The notes beneath the pieces were generated by a model that made no database searches, had not been told where the DNA came from, and was given only the letters and a program-made list of their open reading frames with translations. From an uncultured Coprococcus sp. (lineage in GTDB: Bacteria; Bacillota; Clostridia; Lachnospirales; Lachnospiraceae): a stretch of 6,153 nt of DNA. The number at the start of each line of letters is the position of its first letter. Positions within the stretch are counted from its first letter, which is position 1. This document shows positions 1-5,054 of this stretch, piece by piece. The translations under genes were made by a program, and so were the position numbers. The DNA is taken from assembly GCA_934247115.1 (NCBI GenBank), contig CAKQIY010000070.1, forward strand, positions 1-6,153, in the 5' to 3' direction.

Positions 1-830
1 GGAAGCCAGCTTATTCTGACCTCTTTGAGCTGTCCTGTTTTATCGTCAAATTCAAATGTATAGCCACTGCTTCCCATATAAACCTCAGAATCTACACTGT
101 ACTTGACTATCTTTCCATCTTCTTCTGCATTCTCGCTGCACTTTTCAAGCAACTGGTCCTTGGTGATAGTTGTAGGGAATGAGAAGTTCACCTGCTTTGC
201 ACCGTCAATCATCATCTCACTGATCTCTGCATTCATGCTGGCATCATAATCCGGGTTTGGCACAAAAAGGTGTGAATACCTTACATATGAGAGAACGCAA
301 TCCTCCGCCTTCTGCTCACTGTCAGTAAAGTTACCAAACATAAACTGCATCGTTACGTAGTCATTGATGTCTGCTGTGTATCTATCAGTTTCGTAATTTT
401 TATTTACATTGTTACCACTGTTATTGAGAGAATTCTGCTCAAATGGTATTCCACCGTCTATAAGATCCTTCAAGGTGGACTCACCTAAAGTGAATTTCTT
501 TCCATTATATACAAATGCCCTGTTATCAAGATCTGCGTAATTCTCGCTGAGTCCCGGTGCCAATGTGAAATCCTCATATACAGGCATCGTAAATTCTGTG
601 GATTCCTCACCGTCATCACTGTAATCGGTTTCATCTGCATATGAATCATCAGATTCAGTATCACCTGTATCCTCAGCCTCAGATTCCTCCTCCGTTGCCA
701 TTTCTGTTTCGATTACCTGCTCTGTTGACTCCGTCTCTCTGGTGGATTTACCGTCATTTCCACATCCAACTATAGAAATCCCCATCACCACCGTGATAAG
801 TCCTGCAAGCATCATCTTTTTGTTCCTCAT
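1..830 (-). CDS. Secreted lipoprotein of unknown function, C-terminus beyond the window
   Basis: The frame opens at an ATG (828-830) behind a perfect AAGGAGG (838-844, spacing 7) and stays open to the window edge, so 276 codons are visible and the end is missing. The N-terminus is a lipoprotein signal: basic MRNKK, a hydrophobic stretch, then a lipobox IVGC with Cys23 as the lipidation residue. Residues about 24-75 are an acidic Glu/Ser/Thr/Asp linker. A folded domain follows, opening with the segment FVYNGKKFTLGESTLKDLID (about residues 97-116), a 'set point plus helix' pattern I associate with uncharacterised Clostridia lipoproteins. No enzyme motif is visible. It is probably anchored to the outer face of the membrane. 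It follows the exported protein at 976-2097 but has its own candidate promoter and a leader hairpin, so it may be regulated separately. The lipoprotein call is firm; the function is unknown. Confidence 0.9.
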   Translation of the reverse strand, partial: MRNKKMMLAGLITVVMGISIVGCGNDGKSTRETESTEQVIETEMATEEESEAEDTGDTESDDSYADETDYSDDGEESTEFTMPVYEDFTLAPGLSENYADLDNRAFVYNGKKFTLGESTLKDLIDGGIPFEQNSLNNSGNNVNKNYETDRYTADINDYVTMQFMFGNFTDSEQKAEDCVLSYVRYSHLFVPNPDYDASMNAEISEMMIDGAKQVNFSFPTTITKDQLLEKCSENAEEDGKIVKYSVDSEVYMGSSGYTFEFDDKTGQLKEVRISWL

Positions 831-845
831 ATAATATCCTCCTTG

Positions 846-886
846 AAAACATAGTGGCTTTATTATTAAGAAAGTCACTATGTTTT
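846..886 (-). terminator. Long hairpin in the leader of the lipoprotein gene: terminator or attenuator
   Basis: Arms 846-861 and 871-886 pair over 16 positions with one exception (G857 against T875), around a 9-base loop. The outer ends are AAAA/TTTT, so it has the A-stem-T shape of a two-way rho-independent terminator, although the stem is AT-rich. On the plus-strand RNA the odd pair is G-U. On the minus-strand RNA it is an A/C mismatch. It could end transcription from the exported-protein gene (stop at 976), but it also lies only two bases upstream of the lipoprotein ribosome site and downstream of the candidate promoter at 936. Any transcript from that promoter must pass through it. Confidence 0.6.
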
Positions 887-894
887 ATCAAGCC

Positions 895-918
895 GCAATC
901 AGTTGCAATCGGGCAACC
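895..918. repeat. Three closely spaced GCAAYC boxes
   Basis: On the plus strand GCAATC occurs at 895-900 and 905-910, followed by GCAACC at 913-918. The boxes start 10 and 8 bases apart, near one helical turn. GTTGC (902-906) and GCAAC (913-917) can also form a small hairpin. The cluster lies between the candidate TATAAT and the leader hairpin of the lipoprotein gene, where a regulator or an RNA switch would act. Function is inferred only from position. Confidence 0.35.
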
Positions 919-935
919 ATGAGTAGCAAGCCGGA

Positions 936-964
936 ATTATATGTGTTTTTGTCACTTTTTTGTA
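936..964 (-). promoter_or_regulatory. Candidate promoter for the lipoprotein gene
   Basis: On the minus strand a perfect TATAAT lies at 936-941. At 18-base spacing the -35 position reads TTACAA (960-965), a weak match. The start of transcription would fall near 929, giving a leader of roughly 100 bases that contains three GCAAYC boxes and the 846-886 hairpin. The -10 box is convincing by sequence; the -35 is not. Confidence 0.4.
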
Positions 965-975
965 ATCTATAGCGT

Positions 976-2097
976 TTATTTCTCCGTAATGTTCATGAAA
1001 CTATAATAAGTGTCTCTGTCCATGGCATCCGGGTTGTCATCGGCAAAGCCATTGACTGTATATATGTTCCCGTCCTCCAGATCGGCATATGCATTAAAAT
1101 GATATGTGAGACTTCTCCTGCCGTCCTTTATATACAAGGTCGAATATGTATAGTAATAAAATGTCACACCATTTACCTCGCACTGCCCTTCATCTGTTAC
1201 CTTTGATATTCCGGCCCCAGTCTTTCTGGCAGCCATGTCAGAGGCTGTCATCCAGCTGTACGGTACGATCGAAGTCACAACCGTGATCTTATCAACATCC
1301 GAATAATATGTCTTACCTGACATACCTTCACTTTGGAAGCTGTAATTTTCAGGGATTTCATATGACACGGTAGTATCTCCATTCATGACACTGTCTATTA
1401 CTCCCGTCTCTACAGCTTCTTCCTCCTGCCAGTATGAGCCTGTCATATCATTTGTCTCATCTGTGGGAACAGCCCCGGCAACAATGGCCACAGCTTCATC
1501 GGCAGCCTTCTCATATACCTCAGCTCTCTTCGCCCCGCTCAGCGCATCGATGTCTATCTCATCAAACCTTATCGAAGTAAAGAAACGCCGACCTTCCCCG
1601 GCATCACATATAAGCTGATAGAAATATGATCTATCGAACTTCGCACCTCGTTCATTTGCAAGACTTGCTATGTATCTGATATATTCCTTCCCCTGTATCT
1701 CGAACTTTTCAGGATCCAGCTCCATCACATAACCTGCATCTTCAATACTTTTCTTACGCTGCTCTCTGTTGTCCCAGAAGTCCGACATCGTCTTATCCTC
1801 CACATCGATCTGTATCAGATAATCATCGCAGCTTCTTATGTTAAGGCAGCCACTCTCGTGTATGATCGCCAGTCCTACCGGCTTCACAGAGAAGGCATAT
1901 CCCTTGAACACTATATGCCAAGGCTCCGGCTCATCATCACCTGTTTTATGTCCATCCTGTTCGGTTTCACTTTTTTCTTCCGTCTTCTGCGCACTGTTCA
2001 GATCAATAATGCCCATAAAATCAAGAGCGGCAAATGCAGCTCCCGCCAGCATGCATGCTATTACGATCACGCAGATAATTTTTTTACATTTTTTCAT
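976..2097 (-). CDS. Exported protein built of two related halves, partner of the membrane XRE regulator
   Basis: I place the start at the ATG 2095-2097 (373 aa). The frame also offers a TTG six codons upstream, but TTGAGG there works better as the ribosome site (GAGG, spacing about 12). The N-terminus is MKKCKK, then a hydrophobic segment (7-24) ending in AGAAFA, which fits a cleavable signal peptide or a single anchor. An acidic linker (about 36-60) leads to two domains, about 62-210 and 244-370. These share a pattern: EIQGKEYIRY at 133-142 parallels EVNGVTFYYY at 307-316, each followed by an aromatic-rich strand and an acidic end, suggesting an internal duplication. No catalytic motif is seen. 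The start overlaps the stop of the regulator gene by 14 bases, so translation is probably coupled. The two proteins likely work together at the membrane, with this one outside. The family is not recognised. Confidence 0.88.
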   Translation of the reverse strand: MKKCKKIICVIVIACMLAGAAFAALDFMGIIDLNSAQKTEEKSETEQDGHKTGDDEPEPWHIVFKGYAFSVKPVGLAIIHESGCLNIRSCDDYLIQIDVEDKTMSDFWDNREQRKKSIEDAGYVMELDPEKFEIQGKEYIRYIASLANERGAKFDRSYFYQLICDAGEGRRFFTSIRFDEIDIDALSGAKRAEVYEKAADEAVAIVAGAVPTDETNDMTGSYWQEEEAVETGVIDSVMNGDTTVSYEIPENYSFQSEGMSGKTYYSDVDKITVVTSIVPYSWMTASDMAARKTGAGISKVTDEGQCEVNGVTFYYYTYSTLYIKDGRRSLTYHFNAYADLEDGNIYTVNGFADDNPDAMDRDTYYSFMNITEK

Positions 2098-2812
2098 CGG
2101 CTGTCTTATCCTCAAGTATGATCTGAAGTGTATCTTCTTTCTTCATCCTTCTTATCTCAAGTCCAATAAGAATCAGAAGAATAATAAACACCAGTATGAC
2201 AAATGATGCGGCAATTATGGTTGATGTCTTGTAATTCAGAAACAGCCCATCACCGTCCGCCCCTGTGTACAACTGTATGTAATCTCCATCCCGTATCCCC
2301 GGTACATCAAGCCACACAGTATCCATGATCTTTCGGCCATTCTCATCAAAATATGCCAGATCAGCTTTTGTATACTGCTGGTATACCTTCTCCACACGCA
2401 CATTTTCATTCTTATCCGAATGGCTGGTCCACTCGTTCTTCACGAACAGCACCGCCACCACAACTACGCAGAACACGCATACGGCTGCCATCGCACAAAA
2501 TAACACATTCAGTCTGGCAAGCCTCCGCTTTCCTCTGAGATTTTTTAAATGAACACCACTATTTATAGGGGATCCACATTGAATCTCTGCTTCCGGCGCT
2601 TTTGATCCCTCGCCCTCTCCATATATCAGTTCTCCAACCTCAACATCCAGAAGCTCACATATACACACCAGTCTGTCCAAATCAGGATATGCCTTGTCCC
2701 TCTCCCACTTGGACACAGCCTGTCTGCTGACACCCAATTTCTCCGCAAACTCCTCCTGATTCAACCCGGCTTTCTTCCGGTACTCCTGAATCCTGGATCC
2801 TATAAGCAACAT
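2084..2812 (-). CDS. Membrane-anchored XRE-family transcriptional regulator
   Basis: This 242-residue protein has an N-terminal HTH_3/Cro-CI DNA-binding domain (about 5-62). It begins IGSRIQEYRKKAGLNQEEFA and has the typical recognition helix SRQAVSKWERDKAYPDLDRL (29-48). A short linker leads to a first membrane helix (about 101-124), a loop of about 70 residues (125-197) and a second helix (198-219), then a short charged tail. By the positive-inside rule (GKRRLAR before helix 1, RRMKK after helix 2) both termini are cytoplasmic and the loop is outside. DNA binding could therefore respond to an external or membrane cue. The ATG (2810-2812) follows an excellent AAAAGGAGG (2820-2828, spacing 7). 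Its 3' end overlaps the start of the exported-protein gene by 14 bases. No sensor domain name can be assigned to the loop. The regulator call is strong; the signal is unknown. Confidence 0.95.
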   Translation of the reverse strand: MLLIGSRIQEYRKKAGLNQEEFAEKLGVSRQAVSKWERDKAYPDLDRLVCICELLDVEVGELIYGEGEGSKAPEAEIQCGSPINSGVHLKNLRGKRRLARLNVLFCAMAAVCVFCVVVVAVLFVKNEWTSHSDKNENVRVEKVYQQYTKADLAYFDENGRKIMDTVWLDVPGIRDGDYIQLYTGADGDGLFLNYKTSTIIAASFVILVFIILLILIGLEIRRMKKEDTLQIILEDKTADEKM

Positions 2813-2873
2813 TTGTTTTCCTCCTTTTATTTCTATATCCTTTGTCGAAACACTGATATTTAGATCTTCACCG

Positions 2874-2913
2874 AATTGCCAGTTATTGTAACGCTTCGTT
2901 ATTTATTGCAATT
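2874..2913. repeat. Nested imperfect palindrome upstream of the XRE regulator gene
   Basis: AATTGC (2874-2879) is inverted as GCAATT (2908-2913). Inside lies a second dyad, TAACG (2889-2893) and CGTTA (2897-2901), around CTT. The spacers between the two dyads are unequal (9 and 6 bases). It lies about 60-100 bases upstream of the regulator's start and overlaps the stop codon of the RhuM remnant. It could be an autoregulatory operator or the old terminator of the RhuM gene. There is no U-tract, which weakens the terminator reading. A TACAAT (2885-2890, minus strand) inside it is a possible -10 box, but its -35 is poor. Confidence 0.35.
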
Positions 2914-3060
2914 CTCCGCCAGAACCAGATAAGCCGATACAATACGCTCTAACGAACGCATTTCCTGATCACTCAGATAATTTTTAGCAACATTAACATC
3001 ACTTTTTACAATTTTTCCTTCCGGTGCAGCCGCCATGTGGCGAATAAGTTCAAGGTGTAC
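2899..3060 (-). pseudogene. C-terminal remnant of a RhuM-family (virulence RhuM) gene
   Basis: This open stretch gives VHLELIRHMAAAPEGKIVKS, then DVNVAKNYLSDQEMRSLERI and VSAYLVLAENCNK before a TAA. From memory, RhuM proteins contain a stretch very like 'APDGKI-K-DV-VAKNYL-EEEM--L-RIVSAYLD-AE', so the match is to a specific conserved block and not to composition. Intact RhuM proteins are about 300-350 aa; here only about 45 matching residues remain and the rest of the C-terminal part is lost to an early stop. The upstream side ends at the 3062-3104 terminator. The VHLELIR part may be a collapsed piece of the preceding AVHG-TAAE-I block. There is no ribosome site before the internal ATG (3034-3036), so it is not likely to be expressed as a gene. 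RhuM genes usually travel in genomic islands and defence regions. Confidence 0.7.
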
Positions 3061-3061
3061 A

Positions 3062-3104
3062 AAAAATCCGGCAGGCGAACACCTTGTTCACCTTCCGGAT
3101 TTTT
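3062..3104 (-). terminator. Strong rho-independent terminator of the DUF5684-like gene
   Basis: The arms pair as AAAAATCCGG (3062-3071) with CCGGATTTTT (3095-3104), AGG with CCT, and GAACA (3077-3081) with TGTTC (3085-3089), interrupted by two single mismatches (3072/3094 and 3076/3090), with a 3-base loop. On the minus strand the stem runs straight into a T-tract. It begins 27 bases after the stop at 3131. The A/T-flanked symmetry means it can also work on the plus strand. Confidence 0.88.
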
Positions 3105-3130
3105 GACGTTATATTATATTCATCGTTTTA

Positions 3131-3493
3131 TTAACTTGTCATATCAGAGTAATAACAATCTCCAAGGCCTAAAACACCTATAAAAATCGGGTTTAATACC
3201 AGGAAACCTATCAGGAACATCAGACCATAACCAAAGCTCTGGCACAGTTTGAAGTATAAATACAAAGTAAATATAGCTCCAACTATCGGAATAAACGTAA
3301 GAACGCACATCCATCCTTTGTTTGCCCCGATCAAATATTCGCACATTAAGTAAACATTGTACACGGGAATAAATATCTTCCATCCTTCTATTCCCATTTT
3401 TTCAAAGATCTTATACCAGCATATACAACTGAAAATTATAAGTATGATTGATAAAGATATGATGATAAAACCTGAACTGTCTCCGTACGCCAT
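3131..3493 (-). CDS. Small three-helix membrane protein, DUF5684-like
   Basis: The 120-residue protein has membrane segments at about 8-27, 61-83 and 89-111. Between the first two is the block WYKIFEKMGIEGWKIFIPVY (26-45), followed by NVYLM, and near the end is GVLGLGDCYY (106-115). This order (K-FEKAG--GW-A-IP-YN, then a LG-GD-QY ending) is what I know of DUF5684-type membrane proteins, whose role is not established. The ATG (3491-3493) follows AGGGAGGA (3501-3508, spacing 7). It has its own candidate promoter with a dyad on the -10 box and ends in a strong terminator, so it is probably transcribed alone. The family call rests on recall of the motif pattern. Confidence 0.85.
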   Translation of the reverse strand: MAYGDSSGFIIISLSIILIIFSCICWYKIFEKMGIEGWKIFIPVYNVYLMCEYLIGANKGWMCVLTFIPIVGAIFTLYLYFKLCQSFGYGLMFLIGFLVLNPIFIGVLGLGDCYYSDMTS

Positions 3494-3540
3494 AATAAAA
3501 TCCTCCCTATGTACTTATTTAGTCTTTCTCCCTTAGACGT

Positions 3541-3555
3541 ATAAACACAGTTTAT
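3541..3555. promoter_or_regulatory. Perfect dyad overlapping the -10 box: candidate operator
   Basis: ATAAAC-ACA-GTTTAT has two perfect 6-base arms, and its right half covers the candidate -10 hexamer (3549-3554) of the DUF5684-like gene. A repressor bound here would block RNA polymerase. The same half-sites, with a 4-base spacer, form the core of the hairpin at 6039-6054. Confidence 0.45.
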
Positions 3556-3577
3556 GCGACATCAATATAAAAGTCAA
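3549..3577 (-). promoter_or_regulatory. Candidate sigma-A promoter of the DUF5684-like gene
   Basis: On the minus strand TTGACT (3572-3577) and TAAACT (3549-3554) are separated by exactly 17 bases, matching 5/6 and 4/6 of the consensus. The predicted start near 3542 leaves a leader of about 50 bases with a good ribosome site. The flanking 3494-3610 gap holds no gene. Confidence 0.6.
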
Positions 3578-3587
3578 TAAGTTATCA

Positions 3588-3602
3588 TTGAAACGTTTGC
3601 AA
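3588..3602 (-). promoter_or_regulatory. CcpA cre-like site upstream of the -35 box
   Basis: The minus strand reads TTGCAAACGTTTCAA, which fits the published cre consensus WTGNAANCGNWNNCW at every fixed position but one (A instead of C at position 14). It is centred on the palindrome AAACGTTT, 10 bases upstream of the candidate -35 box. It also lies just after the stop of the SUKH-like gene. A single site of this length can occur by chance. Confidence 0.3.
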
Positions 3603-3610
3603 TAAAACAA

Positions 3611-4150
3611 TTACATTAAAACATTCATGTTATTAATAAGTCCTTTTAGAGAATTGGCAATTGGCTTATCTTCCACTTCTCCATCTACATCCATATTTTC
3701 CAGAAAAATATTATGACTACTCACTTCATAGAGAACGTATCCACCAGAATAACCAAGCCATCCTATAGGAATAAATTTTTTAATATCACCTATCCCTTCC
3801 CAATCTTTAGCCATTGAAATCAAACCATTTTTATAGAATAATATGTCATCACTTGAATCTCCTTCCTTTTTCAAAACGGGAAATAATACAATAGATTCTT
3901 TAGTATTACAATATCCTCTAATACAAGGATGCCAAAACAGATTAATATAATCATTAATTTCTGTAGGTAATGTATATCCATATTTTTCTTCAAATACAGA
4001 CAAATCTGTTTCATCTTTCCTCTTAACAAGAAATACACCCTTATCAATTTCATTTTTAATATCATCACAAATACTACTAAAATCTTCATTTGAGTAATAA
4101 TTAGGATATTGCTTCGTTTTTTCAAAATAATTTTGAATAGTTTCTCTCAT
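3611..4150 (-). CDS. SUKH/Syd-like protein, probable orphan immunity protein
   Basis: I choose the ATG at 4148-4150 (179 aa); the TTG five codons upstream is the TTGAGG ribosome site (4160-4165, spacing 9). The sequence is soluble, with no signal peptide. The visible core is a helix SVFEEKYGYTLPTEINDYIN (51-70), the hallmark LP--- segment of SUKH (SMI1/KNR4-type) folds, then LFW, an SIVLFPVL strand (86-93), and a KKFIPIGWLGYSGGYVLYEV block (124-143) typical of the 'FIPIG---GG-----' strands. Length and pattern resemble the Syd-like SUKH-2 branch more than classic SMI1. SUKH proteins are known mainly as immunity partners of polymorphic or contact-dependent toxins, acting in the cytosol. No toxin gene is present in the window, only an unidentified remnant upstream. 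Base composition is clearly AT-rich. The superfamily assignment is from remembered motifs. Confidence 0.8.
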   Translation of the reverse strand: MRETIQNYFEKTKQYPNYYSNEDFSSICDDIKNEIDKGVFLVKRKDETDLSVFEEKYGYTLPTEINDYINLFWHPCIRGYCNTKESIVLFPVLKKEGDSSDDILFYKNGLISMAKDWEGIGDIKKFIPIGWLGYSGGYVLYEVSSHNIFLENMDVDGEVEDKPIANSLKGLINNMNVLM

Positions 4151-4177
4151 GTCTACATACCTCAATTTAATAAATCT

Positions 4178-4206
4178 TGTAACAGTAAAAGGTGTCAGGT
4201 GTTACA
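4178..4206. repeat. GGTGTCAGGT repeat copy flanked by a 7-bp inverted repeat
   Basis: TGTAACA (4178-4184) is inverted as TGTTACA (4200-4206), and between them lies GGTGTCAGGT (4191-4200), identical to 6025-6034. Unlike the right-hand copy, no facing ACCTGACAC partner is found nearby, so this may be a broken or single-ended copy. The stop codon of the remnant 4202-4300 lies inside it. Confidence 0.55.
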
Positions 4207-4300
4207 GATCCGCCATGAGAAGCCATTTCCAGATTGGTATGACCTCTATATCTATACCGTCATATTCAAGATTTGTCTTGCGTGCAAGACAAAAACTTAA
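4202..4300 (-). pseudogene. Possible 3' remnant of an unidentified gene
   Basis: The frame reads LARKTNLEYDGIDIEVIPIW, then KWLLMADL and a TAA. The alternating acidic/hydrophobic pattern with WKWLL looks like real protein sequence, but there is no start codon with a ribosome site, and the first in-frame stop upstream is at 4301-4303. The 5' side runs into a 22-bp palindrome and the 3' side ends in the GGTGTCAGGT repeat. I cannot name a family. Given its place directly before a SUKH-like gene, the end of a toxin or other partner is one possibility, but this is a guess. Confidence 0.35.
4272..4293. repeat. Perfect 22-bp inverted repeat
   Basis: Arms TTTGTCTTGC (4272-4281) and GCAAGACAAA (4284-4293) are perfect over 10 bases around GT. 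The spacer is too short for a relaxed RNA loop without opening one pair, so a protein-binding palindrome is as likely as a hairpin. It lies between the candidate promoter at 4319-4347 and the SUKH-like gene. No proper U-tract follows on the minus strand (TCTTG); on the plus strand AAAAC follows. Confidence 0.6.
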
Positions 4301-4318
4301 TTAAATTGTTCTCTATTA

Positions 4319-4347
4319 AAGATAATATATACAGTTGCACCTGTAAA
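4319..4347 (-). promoter_or_regulatory. Candidate promoter for the SUKH-like gene
   Basis: On the minus strand TTTACA (4342-4347, 5/6) and TATCTT (4319-4324, 4/6) are 17 bases apart in an AT-rich stretch. Transcription would start near 4312 and give a leader of about 160 bases running through the 22-bp palindrome and the GGTGTCAGGT copy. The terminator at 4409-4440 separates this from the lipoprotein gene upstream, so some promoter is needed in this gap. Confidence 0.35.
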
Positions 4348-4373
4348 GTATTCCACCCATATCCGCAATTAAC

Positions 4374-4393
4374 ATTCGCAACATCGTGCGAAT
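4374..4393. repeat. Inverted repeat ATTCGCA-N6-TGCGAAT
   Basis: Perfect 7-base arms (4374-4380 and 4387-4393) lie just beyond the terminator of the lipoprotein gene and upstream of the candidate promoter at 4319-4347. The layout suits an operator or a small RNA hairpin. It has no U-tract, so it is not a terminator by itself. Confidence 0.45.
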
Positions 4394-4402
4394 CTCACCA
4401 CC

Positions 4403-4440
4403 AAAAAACACCCCACAGCCACCGAAGCAGCCATGAGGTG
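4403..4440 (-). terminator. Rho-independent terminator with UUCG loop
   Basis: On the minus strand the RNA forms an uninterrupted 14-bp stem (4427-4440 with 4409-4422, five of the pairs being G-U) closed by a C(UUCG)G tetraloop and followed by six U (4403-4408). It begins four bases after the lipoprotein stop at 4445. The G-U pairs become A/C mismatches on the plus strand, so it works for minus-strand transcripts only. Confidence 0.93.
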
Positions 4441-4444
4441 CAAA

Positions 4445-5023
4445 TCATCTCAGCACATACCATTCTTCACCAAATTCTTCATAAATTTGAGCCGCTGACG
4501 GATCATCAAGTCTCTCTGTAATACCTGTTTCTGATTCAAGGAAAACAAACTCTTCATTGTCATCTATAAGCCGAATTCCATATAATTGCTTTAACGGATA
4601 ATCCATGATAGTTGTCCCTTCCGTTTTACGCTCTGAATCAATATTAACATGATACAAATATTCCGTACAGTTTTTCAGAGTTGTATCATCCCAAAAATCC
4701 ACCATTTCAAATTCATCATAACGTTCCAAAAGGTAGGCATATTCCTTTTCAATCGATTCGAACGGTGCCTGTCCATACAATCCGTAAATATGTTTTTTCC
4801 CTTTTGTATCAATAAAATAGCCTTCGACATATGGCTCAGAATAAGAAGATACCGACATGATAAATACTATTTTCTGTTTCTCCAAAAGATTATCAACATC
4901 ATACTCAACACTAGACTTATTTGGTTCATTCACACCATTTTTTTCTACATGATTGTTATTTTCACATCCTGAAACACTAAAAAGCACAACCACAATTATT
5001 ACTATAAATAGTTTCTTTTTCAC
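4445..5023 (-). CDS. Small secreted lipoprotein of unknown function
   Basis: The start is GTG (5021-5023) behind GGGAGGG (5032-5038, spacing 8). An in-frame TGA directly upstream of the GTG rules out a longer form. The N-terminus MKKKLFIVIIVVVLF leads to the lipobox VSGC with Cys20, then a polar Asn/Glu-rich linker (about 21-45). The 192-residue protein has one compact domain after that, with a strand EGYFIDTKGKKHIYGLYG (67-84), a helix rich in Glu/Tyr (about 88-103) and MVDFWDDTTL (107-116). No enzymatic motif or named family is recognised. It should sit on the outer membrane face. It ends in a very strong terminator and has no close partner gene; the next gene upstream (5182-5574) is 158 bases away and encodes another small exported or anchored protein. 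AT-rich like its neighbours. Confidence 0.87.
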   Translation of the reverse strand: MKKKLFIVIIVVVLFSVSGCENNNHVEKNGVNEPNKSSVEYDVDNLLEKQKIVFIMSVSSYSEPYVEGYFIDTKGKKHIYGLYGQAPFESIEKEYAYLLERYDEFEMVDFWDDTTLKNCTEYLYHVNIDSERKTEGTTIMDYPLKQLYGIRLIDDNEEFVFLESETGITERLDDPSAAQIYEEFGEEWYVLR

Positions 5024-5054
5024 TCAAAATGCCCTCCCAGCATAATGCAGTCCA

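Noticed and set aside
1385..1618. Plus-strand frames opposite the exported protein, such as this one and 1838-2206
   Set aside because: They are Ser/Thr- or Cys-rich antisense frames with no ribosome site, opposite a well-supported gene.
2098..2115. TTG start adding six residues to the exported protein
   Set aside because: The TTGAGG there serves as the ribosome site for the ATG at 2097, and nothing like a ribosome site precedes the TTG.
4151..4165. TTG start adding five residues to the SUKH-like protein
   Set aside because: Again TTGAGG is the ribosome site, nine bases before the ATG at 4150.
4165..4196. Promoter with CTGACA from the repeat and TTTATT as the -10 of the SUKH-like gene
   Set aside because: The start of transcription would fall on the ribosome site itself, leaving no usable leader.
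4445..5023. Relation of this lipoprotein to the exported protein at 976-2097 through a shared DFWD string
   Set aside because: Only four residues agree, and the surrounding patterns do not align.
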